Shown here: piece after piece, positions 52,150 to 63,879 of the stretch | Numbering within the stretch: the first letter of the stretch is position 1 | How the letters are laid out: each line of letters starts with the position of its first letter | From: Breviolum minutum Mf 1.05b.01 | Lineage: Eukaryota; Sar; Dinophyceae; Suessiales; Symbiodiniaceae | Length of the DNA stretch: 64,000 nt | Reading direction: 5' to 3' | Assembly (NCBI GenBank): GCA_000507305.1 | Contig: DF239141.1 | Coordinates: forward strand, 186,001-250,000 | Notes under the pieces: model-generated | What the model was told of the DNA's origin: nothing | Seen by the model: the letters and a program-made list of their open reading frames with translations, nothing else | Database searches by the model: none | Translations under genes and position numbers: made by a program

Positions 52150-53450
52150 GGTTGATTCATCATAATCTTCGGATATTTATATATAATTTGAATTATTTTG
52201 ATTTTAATTCGATATAGTATGTATATATAATTTGTTTTTTGATGGCGGAGTTGAGAAGTTCTGGAGAATCTTTTTTTTGTGATTGGGTATGATTGGGTTG
52301 TTCCTCGATACTAAGTGCACATAATAGATGAACAACTAACCCGGGCCATATGGTTTGACGGTTCACCAATCCTATGTTTCAATTTCAAGGGACATCGCAA
52401 TTGCATCATTCGGTCAACAAATAACTGAGTGCAGGCCAATGATGGACAAGGCTGCAATGAATAGATAATAAGAAGCAATTACAGCAAATATACTCGGGGA
52501 TTTGGCACTAGCAAGTTATCAACTATGAATGGTTTTGTGCGTACATATACACATATAGAATATGTATATGTATATATTTTTTTTTAGTATATGTTAAATT
52601 TAAATACATGCACACGGGTACATGTATATATATATATATTTATTTATGCAAATATATTTACATAGAGTAAAAATATATATATATATATATACATGTCTGT
52701 GCGGTTGCTTACGTGTCAGAAAGTGTTTGATGTCTTAAGCGTCGGTTTTGAGTCATCAAAACACAAAACCGACGTCGTCAGATTTTACCCAAACTGGAGT
52801 CGTTTAGTTTATGTGGGGAGATTCCTTGCCTTGGCTTAACTGTACACACCGTGGTAAAAGGTAGATGGCGTCCCCGCCACTCCCAGGACTTGTAAGTTGC
52901 TAATATCTATGGTTAGTGAGTCCCTAAGGATAGGGTTGTTCCGACCCCTTCCAAATGGCCATTCATGGCTGATTAAATGGGGGTTACTAATCATCACTGA
53001 CCAACTAGGATGATCCTCCAAGTACTGGGCCCTGACTTATGCAATACATGGGAGTTGCTAGCCATCTATGTTCCACGAAATATATTTATTACTGTATTTC
53101 CGGATTTTTGGAGCTAGGTAAAATATCAGAAAATCAACCATTGGAGAACATGATATGGCAACACACACACACACACAGATTCGTTGCCATAGAGGATCCA
53201 AAAGAAAAGTATATTAACCTACCTTTAACTTAAAAGTCAAAACAAACATGGGTTTTATATACCAGACATGGCTTGTGTCGGGCTACACTACATCACGATG
53301 AATCAAGTTTCAGACGTCAGCCCCGATCTTCCAGATCCCGCTAAAGCCCTTAGACCTCAATGGTAAATGTTTGTTTAAATGTCATACAGGCCATGGCTAA
53401 AACTAAGCTCAAATGGATAGGGTTTTTTGTTTGTTGGTTTGGTTTTATAA
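52150..53450. other. AT-rich stretch without a clear gene
   Basis: Contains AT tracts at 52554-52692, an inverted TCGGTTTTGAGTCATCAAAA/CACAAAACCGACG pair at about 52741-52776, and an AC microsatellite at 53160-53178. No convincing exon. Confidence 0.5.
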
Positions 53451-53451
53451 G

Positions 53452-53575
53452 GGATGAAATCCTACCGAGTTATATAGGGATTATAAACCATGAAATAACG
53501 ATCCCGTCATTAACCCACCTATAAACATCAATGGAAAGTAAGGCCGGTTAAATTTTTCGTGGCTCATTTGTTACC
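53452..53575 (+). mobile_element. Family I element, long form
   Basis: GGATGAAATCCTACCGAGTT, then CGATCCCGTCATTAACCCAC, then AATGGAAAGTAAGGCC and TTTTCGTGGCTCATTTG. Confidence 0.7.
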
Positions 53576-53856
53576 TTCATCCATTTCTTGATCATTTTAA
53601 ACAAGGTGTTTTTGTTGGTTCCTTTTATTTGTTACCAAAGGTTGGGTCACTAGGATCTCGTCATCAGTTTCCTTGTCTTATCTGGCCCAATCGTTGGAGG
53701 AACCGCTTTATCCTTCATTCTAAAAAATCTCCAACACACCCCAGACCCTCAACTACCTGTTTATTTCAGGAAATCCTTTCATATTTGATATATTTGTATT
53801 TTGGGATACCTTTTGGTATGTTCCTTTCGGGGTCTGTTGGGATTTTCTTAGAATCA

Positions 53857-53997
53857 TACAAGTTGGGCCCCTACTACTTACAAATGGAGTTACAACTCAT
53901 ATAAGTAGGGTGTTATAACCCCAGTTACCCAGTTATTTTCGGCCATTTATAGGGGTTATTTTTCCCCTACTTATAATTAGTAGGGGCCCACCTTGTA
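53857..53997 (+). mobile_element. Family G element, complete long form
   Basis: TACAAGTTGGGCCCCTACTA on the left and TAGTAGGGGCCCACCTTGTA on the right; the interior has GTTATAACCCCAGTTACCCA and TTTTCGGCCATTTATAGGGG. Confidence 0.85.
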
Positions 53998-54180
53998 CAT
54001 TTCTTCACATGTGGAACTGATCGTATCAACCACTCCAGGAGTCCTCCAGTCGCCTGGTTCGTCCTCCACGAGCCTCAGTCTCCAGGAGGGTCTCGGCCAC
54101 CGAGTGTCTTTAACCGCAATTTTTGCTGGCAAATTGCTGGGAAAACCCTGCAATGATGCTTACGTTACACATGAATCTAT
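53998..54180 (+). CDS. Candidate coding block after family G
   Basis: The frame reads SSHVELIVSTTPGVLQSPGS, then SSTSLSLQEGLGHRVSLTAI, then FAGKLLGKPCNDAYVTHES. GC-rich for its first 110 bp. It begins at the element edge. No sure splice site. Confidence 0.3.
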
Positions 54181-55980
54181 TATATATATGTATATTTATT
54201 TATGTACAGGTTTACTGATATAGATTTATATATTTTTTGGATATGTGTGAATATTCCTTTTTAGTACAATGCAATTATTGTGGATTTTTACTGTGTATAT
54301 ATATATATTTATGTGCATCTACTTTTGAAAAGTAATACCTTTGGTTGTTCATGTTGTAGATTTCCAGGGAAGCCCCTAAGTTCTCAACGGGACCCACAGT
54401 TCATGCAATCATCCGAACCTACGGCTCGCCTTGGGGATCGGCTGAAACCTTCACCTTCCATTTTGAACTGGCTGTTGCTGACCAAGGGATAGTACCCAAC
54501 TCAATAGTAATAGATACCAGTTTTGTTGACCATGATCTGAAAATTTGCAGCTGTTGATGGTTCAGAAATCTGTTGTTGCTACCTGGAATCTCAAAAAGTA
54601 ATTTGAAAAATAAGAAAAAACTGCAAACCTCAACCGGTTTTCTCGCCAAATTTCTGGTGGCCATGAACAGAATCACCCAATGCATTCTTGTCGAGATCAG
54701 CCTGAAGCTGGAACCCTTCCCGTAAGTTCATGTAGCAACCCCCCTTATGGACTTCCCCGCCACCAGAAATAAGACCTGAGTAGGATCTAGAAGTGAATTT
54801 GGTTTGAAAAACAGTTTGACAAGCAGAACTGAACCTTTGTTTTTCAATGAGGGTTTGGCCTTTAGAAGAAGGCACTGATTTGATTTTTGGGTTTGAACCT
54901 TGAAAAATGTGGCATGAAAAGACTGGTAAAAACCTCAAGAAATTATGCGATGTGAACCTACCAGTTTCCCCCAAGTCTCAAGGTGACGGCTGAAAAGCAA
55001 GCGTATTTGTACAAGTGGAATGATGATAGGTTGACTTAGACTTGTCATACAGATATGGCAACACAAGTAGTTGGATTGATGAAGTGTGGGGTAGACGCCA
55101 GCTGGGCTTCCTGGGTTTCCTTCATGGAATTTTTGATGGCCATTGATGGCAGAATAATCTTAGTTTGTGCTTCAGGCATGCGGCATGTGCAGAAATACGG
55201 TCTTCAATAAATGGTGGCATACATAATGTGGTTTAGATTCTATCTAAAATATGCACACGTTGCACTATTGACCTACTGTCACATCACTGCATGTTTAAAA
55301 TGTTTTCTGCATTTGATTCTTTTTCTTTGCAAGTTGTTGCTACTTACCATTGGAATGTAAGGGCACCCTTCCAATGACACCCCTCTCAGGAAATAAGACC
55401 TGAGTAAGGCTGGCTATTTCCTGGGTGGGGTTTTGATTGGCCCTTCACGTCGCCAATTCTAGTTGCAAAAGCATTGAAGGATTTTTTGAGCCAACTTTCA
55501 TTAGAAGTGGGGAATCTACATATATCTACACGATATTGATATTCTGAGGTGCTTTCAGGATACCCCCAAAAAAATCTCGCAGGCCTTCCTCCAACAAAAA
55601 CACCTCCAGAATTTGGTGGAAATGTCCCATGGGAAAAAAACACGGGATCCCAAAAAACGGTGGAAATGTCCGCGGAGTTTCAGCGCTCAGGTTTTCGATC
55701 CACCATCGCATGTCAATGCGGGCCTCCATCAGAGAAGCACCAGCAAACACGATGGCTCACCGACCACAGTCTATTCGGAGCACAGTGACTTGGAGACGCA
55801 ACCCAAAAAACGATACTTAAAAGGGTACAATATCAAGATGTATACGGTGTATATATATATATATTTACACATGTATCAAAATCTACATACTGTAGTAAAA
55901 CCTAGAAAACAATCAATCATGTAGTACAGGTGAACCTGATTTTGAAAGGAAACATGATGTGTTCTTTTTTTGTTTGGGTT
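54181..55980. other. No firmly supported gene
   Basis: ORFs of 60-115 codons overlap on both strands at 54419-54974 (minus) and 55386-55924 (both). One plus frame near 54352 reads PLSSQRDPQFMQSSEPTAR. None has paired splice sites. Confidence 0.45.
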
Positions 55981-55991
55981 GCTAGCCACTT

Positions 55992-55992
55992 G

Positions 55993-56023
<31 letters not shown>

Positions 56024-56028
56024 GCTGG

Positions 56029-56092
<64 letters not shown>

Positions 56093-56140
56093 GCTGTTGC
56101 TGTTGCTGTTGCTGTTGTTGTCGTAGTTGTTGTTGATGAT
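55992..56140. repeat. GTT trinucleotide tract with GCT variants
   Basis: About 45 GTT units, then a short GTTGCT block and a GATGATGGTGCT tail. The Val/Cys/Leu frames are artefacts. Confidence 0.95.
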
Positions 56141-56159
56141 GGTGCTGCTCATCATCCCT

Positions 56160-56395
56160 CCATACTGTATATCTACGCTGCCTATGATCTGCCTATGCCC
56201 TTCCCGGAAGCAGAATCCAAGGCGTCCAAGGGCAGCCAGTCAAGCTTTACCAGCAATGGCACGGCCCGCTTAACGGTCACCTGGAGCTTCCGAACGGGAC
56301 GGCCATGGTGTGGGCAACTCACTAATTTGGAGATTTTCTTGGGAGAAATCGAAAATTACAATTTGGAACCCAAAAGGAAAGTCGTTTCCCCATTG
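56160..56395 (+). CDS. GC-rich coding block, two competing frames
   Basis: Frame 1 reads AAYDLPMPFPEAESKASKGS, then QSSFTSNGTARLTVTWSFR, then TGRPWCGQLTNLEIFLGE. Frame 2 reads ALPGSRIQGVQGQPVKLYQQ, then WHGPLNGHLELPNGTAMVW, and stops at 56312. Both have about two-thirds G/C at third positions. The region is very likely exonic, directly downstream of the GTT tract, but the frame is not settled. Confidence 0.4.
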
Positions 56396-57647
56396 CAAAC
56401 TCTGATGGTACATGGGATTCATCGAATTTCAACCAAAGCATTGGGTGACATTAGGATGAGCAAGGTCCATTCCAGTTGGTTGCTACAAACAGGCTTTTTG
56501 TTTATTAACTAAGAAGCAACCATTGTGGTAAGTTCTGGTGTGAGGTACTGCTGATAGACTCGATAGACTCATCATTTTGCGAAGTGGTGTCAGGGCAATT
56601 TTCAGATATACTGTATTTGCAATGGCTTATGTTGACTTAAACATACTTAAGGCATGTTGTGTTTTACCATCCCAAAGTGATTAGCCACATACAGCGTGAA
56701 GCTGATCCTCACCCTCAGTATTTTGGTTGAATCAGTGTTGGGTGTTGCCCTTAATCATTAAGTTTTCGGTGTTAAAAGGAAATTGTTGTTATTTGCAATA
56801 ACTTCTTTGTGGCTATGTGAAGTTTTCTAGTAGAAAGGGTGAGTTGACCAGAGGGTACTCAATAATTGGGTGGTGCTTAGTGATGAACAAATACATCCTC
56901 GATGACTGATGAATTGGTTTCGTTTGCCCAGCGCCGGGTACTGCATAGTTCCCTGTATAACAAATCTAGAGACGAACATGAGTTCATGGCAAGCTATAAT
57001 TGCAGAAATCACTGGTTCTGTAGGCTTCTTATAATTGCTTGGATCTACCCCCCAACCAGTAACAGTGGGATTTTCCGTTTTCTGTCTTAGTGCAGCACGT
57101 CCTCTGCTTTGCAGCATGTCAACATAAGTGCAAATACCACAAAATGGCAGCTCATCAGAGCAAATATTAATAACACATGCAACCCCCCACCCAGTAACGG
57201 TGGCCAATAAAGGGATTCCTTACTAAAGAGTGGTGACTGTTACTGGCGGTAAATGCAACTTATTGCTTCAACATCTTTCTGGAGATCCGTTCATCACTTG
57301 GATGATCTGAGTATTGGGGTCAATTTGATATCTCCTCAAGGGGTGGGTTTTAAAGTTCCAAAGGTTCCAATTCCAGGTGGGTTATCTACTCAAATCACCC
57401 TTACATACAATATATATTATATTATATATTTTTTTACAAATATGCAACTATCATGATTATCATGATCCTATCAACATAATATTTATATACATATATATAT
57501 ATATATATTGTGTTTTTGAGGGGCTCGCTTTGTCTGAGATTATGCACCCCAGACCAGCCCCTGGACTGACAACACATCATGTCCAGCAGATATAGTGCGT
57601 GGCCTATATCATCATAGGAGATTCCCTTATCAAATTGTAGTATTATA

Positions 57648-57721
57648 CCCTAGACATCCTTGGGAGGTATTTGGACCTTAAAATCATACAAACCTCAGGA
57701 GGTATGACTGGATGTCTAGGG
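57648..57721 (+). mobile_element. Family K element, short copy
   Basis: CCCTAGACATCCTTGGGAGG to ACTGGATGTCTAGGG; the core TTGGACCTTAAAATCATAC is identical to 15898-16002. Confidence 0.85.
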
Positions 57722-57732
57722 ATATTACCAAT

Positions 57733-58089
57733 CTATGAGATTTTCAAGTCACCTCTCACCTCCAAGCTTCACCGGCCTTCAAGGCTCGCACGGGCGTCAC
57801 AGCCCGCACCGGCGCCACAGCCCGCACCGGCGCCACAGCCCAAACGGCCGTGACGCGCTGGTCCGGCGGGACGCGCCTCACGGCGCACACGCAACGCACG
57901 GCGCACACAAAGTTCACGGCGCACACGAACCGCACGGCCCAGACGAATCGTTCGGGCCTGACGAATCGCTCGAATGTCAGGCAGGTCTTGGCTGAGAGCT
58001 TGCAGTTCCACGGTTGGCAAGTTTTTCCTGTGCGGAAACGGAAAGCGAACGAATGTCCCCTGAAATCAGTTGGAAGATGTTGTTTCTGA
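57733..58089 (+). CDS. ORF through an 18-bp tandem repeat, Thr-rich hexapeptides
   Basis: Stop-to-stop frame of about 118 codons. It begins DFQVTSHLQASPAFK, then has hexapeptide units ARTGVT, ARTGAT, ARTGAT, AQTAVT, RWSGGT, RLTAHT, QRTAHT, KFTAHT, NRTAQT, NRSGLT, then VLAESLQFHGWQVFPVRKR. The other two plus frames are also open over much of the array. Basic and Thr/Arg-rich in this frame; His/Gly-rich in another (HGAHATHGAHKVHGAH). A possible donor is AGGCAG|GTCTTG. No family recognised. Confidence 0.35.
57787..57985. repeat. 18-bp-period GC-rich tandem repeat, about 11 units
   Basis: Units align as CGCACGGGCGTCACAGCC, CGCACCGGCGCCACAGCC (twice), then progressively diverged units ending CGCTCGAATGTCAGGCAG. 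Much GC-richer than the rest of the window. The period of 18 keeps reading frame. Confidence 0.9.
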
Positions 58090-58977
58090 TGGAAACATAT
58101 ATATAGTCCTTCTTTAGGGGCTCTATGTTAGTTTTCGCTCTGAAAAATGGTGGCACAGGGAGACGAGACTCCTTTCCTTTTGGGGCACGATGTATTGTCA
58201 GGGACGTTTGCTATTTGTTTGGGAGAGTGGGATGACCTCGATGGGAAAGGGTTGTGCGGATCTCTCTTCAGCATTTGTCAAGATGTTTCTTTCCCACAAA
58301 TCTCAGTGATTTGAAAAAAAAAACAGCGAATTGATTGCATTACAAGGCTTGTAGGGATCATTAAAAAAATAAAAAAACATTGTGCCTTTCTATAGATCTA
58401 GTACTCAACCAGGACTTCATGGACATGGGATACTGTAGATTTTTGTTTTCGTTGCTCACTGGTTTTATCAATCCGAGTTTGAACTTTTCGCGTGCAAAAG
58501 GATGTTGATCGACCTAGTTGAAATACCTCATGGGCAAAAGGAAACTCCTACAATTCCAGATCATGGCGCATCACCCTAGTTCTTGCGGGAAATGAATCCC
58601 TCCGTAAAGGTTTTTTTTTGAACCACTTGCTTGATCTGAGAGATTACCCCTCCTTGGGACTAACATATCCCTTATAGTTTTTTTTCTTTGAAAGATCGGC
58701 CTATTCCCAACAATCCCAAATCCGAGCTCTGTGGAGGGTAGTTCCGAAAAAAGGGACCATGGTGTTTTTTTTGGATTGCTCAGCATACCGATGTCCATGA
58801 GTTTCGATTTAAAAAAAACTGCTCGACTCAAAGATTTTTCGAGTCATGTTTCTGATGGGATATAAGCAATTAAACTATTGACTCCTCGTTCTCTCTCCAA
58901 TCTCTCCACCTCTTTCATCACCCAAAACCCAATGGGAAAATCTCCAAAAAAAGTTTCAAGAACTGAAGGGCGAATGG

Positions 58978-59205
58978 TTGGGATGGAGATTGCGGGACCC
59001 CACAAAACACGGCCATTTGGTGGCAAGCCCTTATGCTTACCCCAGGCACCATGCAGCAAGCCGAGCCCTGTACCCTATCATGGCGGGTTCACGTCCAATT
59101 CGTGTGGATGTGGATGCGGCACCACAGGAAGATGAACTCGAGCAGGTGCAGTGCGGGGTGCTGGTATTCATGGTCACCAGGTCAAGGGTGACACCTACAC
59201 CATGA
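58978..59205 (+). CDS. Candidate exon, product unknown
   Basis: The frame reads LVASPYAYPRHHAASRALYP, then IMAGSRPIRVDVDAAPQEDE, then LEQVQCGVLVFMVTRSRV. Possible donor TCACCAG|GTCAAG. GC-rich middle. A family A element follows at 59211. A second frame (GFTSNSCGCGCGTTGR) also stays open. Product unknown. Confidence 0.4.
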   Translation: MGWRLRDPTKHGHLVASPYAYPRHHAASRALYPIMAGSRPIRVDVDAAPQEDELEQVQCGVLVFMVTRSRVTPTP

Positions 59206-59210
59206 AAAAC

Positions 59211-59325
59211 TAGGTGGTGATTTCAGATATTTTTGATTTTCATCCCTACTGGTACCTGGCAAGATGATCCAATTTGACTATATAATATTTTTCACATGGG
59301 GTTGAAACTCAACCACCAACAAGAA
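59211..59325 (+). mobile_element. Family A element
   Basis: CTAGGTGGTGATTTCAGAT to GGGTTGAAACTCAACCACCA, with a TGGTACCTGG insertion in the core. It is followed at 59340-59392 by the right arm of a family F element (CCCACCATTTTCCCTA). Confidence 0.75.
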
Positions 59326-59399
59326 GTGTGTTAATAAGGTTGGTTTCTTAAGGGCCCCCCTAAAAACCAAGGGTTTTCCCACCATTTTCCCTACCCAAC

Positions 59400-60830
59400 G
59401 AAACCGAAAATGGTTCTTTTCCCAACGGTAAACCGTGAAGGTACCCGGTAGCCTTAGAAAACTCCCGTGATTCGGTACACAGTTTGCAACAAAGATACGC
59501 GCTGGGAAGCGCTACTGATGAAGATGATGATGATGAAGAACCACATGGTGATGCACATGAATCGCCGCATATTCCTTTACTTATACTCTTGCGGCATCCC
59601 TGACAGCGAATAGTAGGGATTCATAGCTATGACCCGGTGGCATAGCATGGCAATGCATATTGGTCCCCCGTCGTCAGGCCCTCGAAGATCTGGAGGACGT
59701 GGATCCGGATACTGTTCGACGTCGTGACCCGGTGACTCTAAAAATATGCGCTTAAACAAAGTGCAGGCGTGTTTCATTCTCCCAATTCAGAAGGTAAGAA
59801 ATCCATTGGAAAACTATACTTGAAAATCATGTCCGTATCCACTTCAGCGATTAGAAACGCATGGTTGATTATAGAACATGATGTATGTATATATATATTT
59901 TTACGTATATATTTATATTATTGTGTTACTGTAAACTCATGTCATAAAGCCACCAAAGACACATGAGGTGCTGCTTGATGCTTGGTTTATTGCAGGACAT
60001 TATCTATCTTTCGAGCCATGAGCAATTGAGTCCCTCTAAGCTAGACTTGCAAGTCACTAAAAAGTGCTTATTTCGACCTGCCGACAATACTCGAAAAGAC
60101 TTGTGGATACTTGTGGTTTTTCCGTATCTCTTTATATACTGTATAAGGAACCCAAGCTCAAGTCGTGACAGATCATCACAGTTTTTGGTGTGAAAAGGAT
60201 GTGGCCAGGTTGGCCATTACCACCCTCACCCTAAAGTTTACAATCTCAGCATGGATTCGGTGATTTAGAGCAACCTATTGACATCCAAACACTTGTTGAG
60301 AAGGAGTTTGAACCCTCAAACCGTCCGTCCAAACCATCTCCTGAGGTTTCGGATTTTTTGAGGGGTTCCAAACACATATCATAAACATATATATAAACAC
60401 CAGGTATTTTGGATAGATTTTGGGATATCTAGATATCTTTCGGAGCTCTTGGAGAAGGTGATTTGCATCTGTTTTCTCCAAAAGTTTGTACCAAAAAACC
60501 CTTCCGTTTCGACCGAGGGCAAACAAAAACATGAAACAAAAAAAACCGTTTGTGTTGGGGGAACAAAGTATTGTTTGTAATTTATTTGTGCCTTATTGCC
60601 ATGTAGAATACAGTCGATGTGTAAACAGTACATACATTGAAATTGTTGCAACAATGTTTGATACTGATATGCATGTATATGATTGTTTATACGGTATACA
60701 TTTGGGCTTTCTATTTCATTTCACATATACAAACATATTTGCAAGTCCATTCTACAATTGATTGTTGTTTTTTGAGTTCCTTGGCAGGGGGGTTGGGGTG
60801 TTTTCATGTTTGTTTTGTTTGATCTTCAGG
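59400..60830. other. No firmly supported gene
   Basis: Short ORFs on both strands. A GATGATGATGATGAAGA stretch at 59522-59545 and AT tracts at 59890 and 60385. Nothing with paired splice sites. Confidence 0.45.
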
Positions 60831-60839
60831 TAAACTTCC

Positions 60840-60915
60840 TCGTGATTTGCATTTTCCAACGCTTCTGTCACGTAGCTATCAGGGGCTGGGCTCGATGTTG
60901 CGAAAGACCATATAT
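60840..60915 (+). CDS. Candidate exon after a strong acceptor
   Basis: TGTTTGATCTTCAG|GT with a long pyrimidine tract, then VNFLVICIFQRFCHVAIRGW, then ARCCERPYM and TAG. Hydrophobic start. Donor unclear (GATCTTCAG|GTAAAC could itself be a donor). Confidence 0.35.
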
Positions 60916-61261
60916 GTAGATACATACCCCCCAAGAAACTAACATGGCTGGAAGGAACATCCACCATTTGAAGACGAATTTCCTATTTGAACATGGGGAT
61001 TTTAACATTGCCATGGTAGACTAGGTTAACAGGGTGGTAAATATATACTTCTATAACAACTAGATTTGCTGAGCAAACTAAGAAGGGAATCTCACAATCA
61101 ATGCTTAGCCATTTGAAGCCCCTCATGTGGGACTTCTTTTCATTGCAATGGAACATTTGAACATGAGCCGTTGATGTATTTTCTGGAGCAGGAGACAAGG
61201 GGATGTCCATTTCTTTGGTTTACTGGAGGGTAATTGAGCAAAAAAACGCCTTGGTGGGTTG

Positions 61262-61362
61262 GGTTACATAAGAGATTGTACCCATTTCTGTCTGGAATTA
61301 TTTCAAGCCATTATATAAGCAACCCGACATGAACCAACCAAGATTCTCCATGGAAATGTAAC
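61262..61362 (+). mobile_element. Family I element, diverged
   Basis: GAGATTGTACCCATTTCTGT, then AAGCCATTATATAAGCAACC, then ACCAACCAAG and CCATGGAAATGTAAC. Confidence 0.5.
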
Positions 61363-61623
61363 CAGTTTTCTCGGTCAATCCTCGAAAATCCCCCCAAAAA
61401 ACCAACTCCAATGTGGATAAATCCAAGGCGTCCTGGCTCTCAAACTTCAGCTGGTGTCCAAGTTTCATCCTGTTTTTTTCAAAATCGTTTATTGTCCCCA
61501 CTTTTTGTAGTTCTAAATCAAGTGCTTCTAAACCCCGAAATACATCACCTAAAAAATACCATGGGAAAAAGTATACTTGCAGCCCTCGGTGTTTTTTTTC
61601 CGTTATTTTTGGGGCAACAAAAA

Positions 61624-61847
61624 AGCTCGAAAATCCCGGCGAGTTGGGGTTTTACGCCCAGGATTCTGTTGTGTTGCTTCAGCAACAGTTGTTCCTTTGT
61701 CACAGAGTTTTCCACGTTTTCCATTTACTTCAAGGACCGGGATCCACCGGGATCCGCAAAAGAAATGGGTTGGACATGTTTCTGGAGTATTTGTGCAAGT
61801 TTGAATCAAATCATATTACTAACTGTCATTACTGTATCCCTTCCTGA
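61624..61847 (+). CDS. Candidate exon, product unknown
   Basis: Two plus frames are open for more than 140 codons (61411-61854). The one I favour reads KLENPGELGFYAQDSVVLLQ, QQLFLCHRVFHVFHLLQGPG, STGIRKRNGLDMFLEYLCKF. The other contains MGKSILAALGVFFPLFLGQQ. An ACCGGGATCC direct repeat lies at 61737-61756. Splice edges are not fixed. Confidence 0.35.
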
Positions 61848-61904
61848 GCTGTAGAGCATCCCAAAAGTGATATGACGAATATGTTATAATTACTCGTCCT
61901 GTCA

Positions 61905-62014
61905 GGTTCGTTACCCCGAAAATTAACGGCCGGCACCTAAACATCACCCAATTGAGTAGGAAAATCATTTGCCAAACCTCCATTCCATGGTGTTCCATCT
62001 CTCCAGGGTGTATA
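61905..62014 (+). mobile_element. Family P element, diverged
   Basis: GTTACCCCGAAAATTAACGG, then CACCTAAACATCACCC; right GGTGTTCCATCTCTCCAGGG then TGTATA. Confidence 0.5.
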
Positions 62015-62829
62015 TCTGAACTAGCCAGTGAGATGAAGGATCAATGGAGGAGCCCAACAATCTGCCAACTAATGGCCAGGCTAGACTCAAGGCCAGAATA
62101 ACTTGTGTCATTGTGTAACCATTTGTACATCCCCGAGTTTACTAACGGCTCCGATACCCAAAATGATGGGCCGGAAGGAAAAGGTGACGAAACGGCTTTA
62201 AATATGGCCCATCTTTTGGTATATATTAAATTGCTTGTGTTTTACCATACTTGAAGGATAGCAGCTCACCCCAACCTTTCATGCCATGATTTCAATGGAG
62301 AGACGTCGGTCACTTCATCACCTGAAACCGACAGCTGCTTCGGTCTTTTTCCGCTTGGTAAGACATTAAGACGAAAGCTACTATAAATATATATGTTTAT
62401 TTGCACATGTCCAGGGTGATCCATCCGTTATGAAATATGTGTTAATATCCTTGTCCTTGAAATGACATATGACCAAGTTGTTTCGTTTTTTTGTTTTCCG
62501 GGAGGGGGGGGGGAACACAAGTAAAAGAACATCCTGATTCATAATAGTTCCCATCACCCTAACAATCCAATATGACTCTCACATTCTGACTGTTCTGTTT
62601 TTTTTATTTGACCCCCAGTTGATGGCGTTTCGGCGTTTCTTTTTGGCCTCATCGGAACCTCAAAATGACCTGCGAAGAAGAGAAGTAAGGAATTGAAGTT
62701 GACCAGAATTTTTTAATCAAGCCCATTGTTTTTTTGATTCTCAACCATGGCAAAGATCCACCCATTTTGCCACAAATTCTTGGATTGCAACAAATAAACC
62801 ATGGCAAATTCTTCCCATTGATTAAGGCT

Positions 62830-62972
62830 TATAAACCAGAATCCTCTCATCGTTGTATACACTCCAGCCGTCCACCCACTAGCAGACTAGCAGACAACAA
62901 TATGTATGTTCACATTTCGGAGCTGGGGGCTCTTTTTTCAGCACTTGGCTATAGTGTGGTGTTAGTTGCCTT
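62830..62972 (+). CDS. Weak candidate coding block
   Basis: The frame reads YKPESSHRCIHSSRPPTSRL, then ADNNMYVHISELGALFSAL, then GYSVVLVAF and TAA. No sure splice edges. Confidence 0.3.
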
Positions 62973-63049
62973 TTAAGCATGACCCAATGTATACTATATT
63001 TGCATATATGTGCTATGCATCAAGATGGACTGACTGCCACACACAGGAA

Positions 63050-63196
63050 GTGCATGGTTTGAACAACACCACCTGGGCCAGTTTGGCGCAAACAGCGGGA
63101 GATTTGCTTGCGGCACTGTGGATGCAACTTACACCACGTTTCTTCCCAGTGCAGGATGAAACCGTAGTAGACGAAACTTGTCACTGGAGAAGTTGA
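63050..63196 (+). CDS. Candidate exon, possibly terminal
   Basis: The frame reads GLNNTTWASLAQTAGDLLAA, then LWMQLTPRFFPVQDETVVDE, then TCHWRS and TGA at 63194. GC-rich, with a single clearly better frame. Acceptor unclear (CACACAG|GAAG at 63047 fits). No family recognised. Confidence 0.45.
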   Translation: MHGLNNTTWASLAQTAGDLLAALWMQLTPRFFPVQDETVVDETCHWRS

Positions 63197-63659
63197 CCGA
63201 TATTCGTTTGTGTGTGCTTTTTGGGTGTTTATGAAGAGTTCCTTGTGTACCTTAACTGTTATAGTTGTTAGTTGGGGGAACTAAAACTTGAGTTATATAG
63301 TTATATAGTGTTTGCTCCAAACTCATCTAGCTGCCAGCGATGTTTCATCAGAACAAGTATAGTTCATATGGGGATGATACACCAGTAATTTCCGTTTTTT
63401 TCCAGGGCTAAATATTAGTATTAACCATGGGAGCCCATAACCTTCATTTGTAGGGGTCATAAGTTATAACCCATTTTGTTTGGGCTTAGAACCTTCATTT
63501 AATTCATGGTTATGGTGTCCAAAGGAATGTTTGATTATTTTTTTCTAATGCTATAATTGACCCATCACATGTTCATGGGGCCAACTGGCAACCAACTCCA
63601 GGTTGCCCTTTTTGCTCATGTGCTCGTTATGGACAGGTCATCACTAAGCAACTAAGTAA

Positions 63660-63879
63660 TGCACAGTTGGTGGTCAATCTGGCGGATGTTTATGAAAACG
63701 ACGTACAAAAGGGATCATGTTTTTGTTTGGGGGCAATAGAATTCTCAAATGTGTGGGTGTTAAGGAGCGAACCCTGGCATCAAAAGACCTTGTGTTTTAA
63801 CGACATTGCTGTGGTGAAGTTTTTCTCAGCCGCCAGCCTTGTGGTTTGTGAGCTCAAAATGTTCCATATTTCTTTCTAG
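63660..63879 (+). CDS. Candidate exon, product unknown
   Basis: The frame reads AQLVVNLADVYENDVQKGSC, then FCLGAIEFSNVWVLRSEPWH, then QKTLCFNDIAVVKFFSAAS, then LVVCELKMFHISF and TAG. About 73 codons with regular hydrophobic patterning like a folded domain. Possible acceptor upstream at CTAAGTAATGCACAG|TT (63665), which keeps the frame. No family recognised. Confidence 0.45.
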
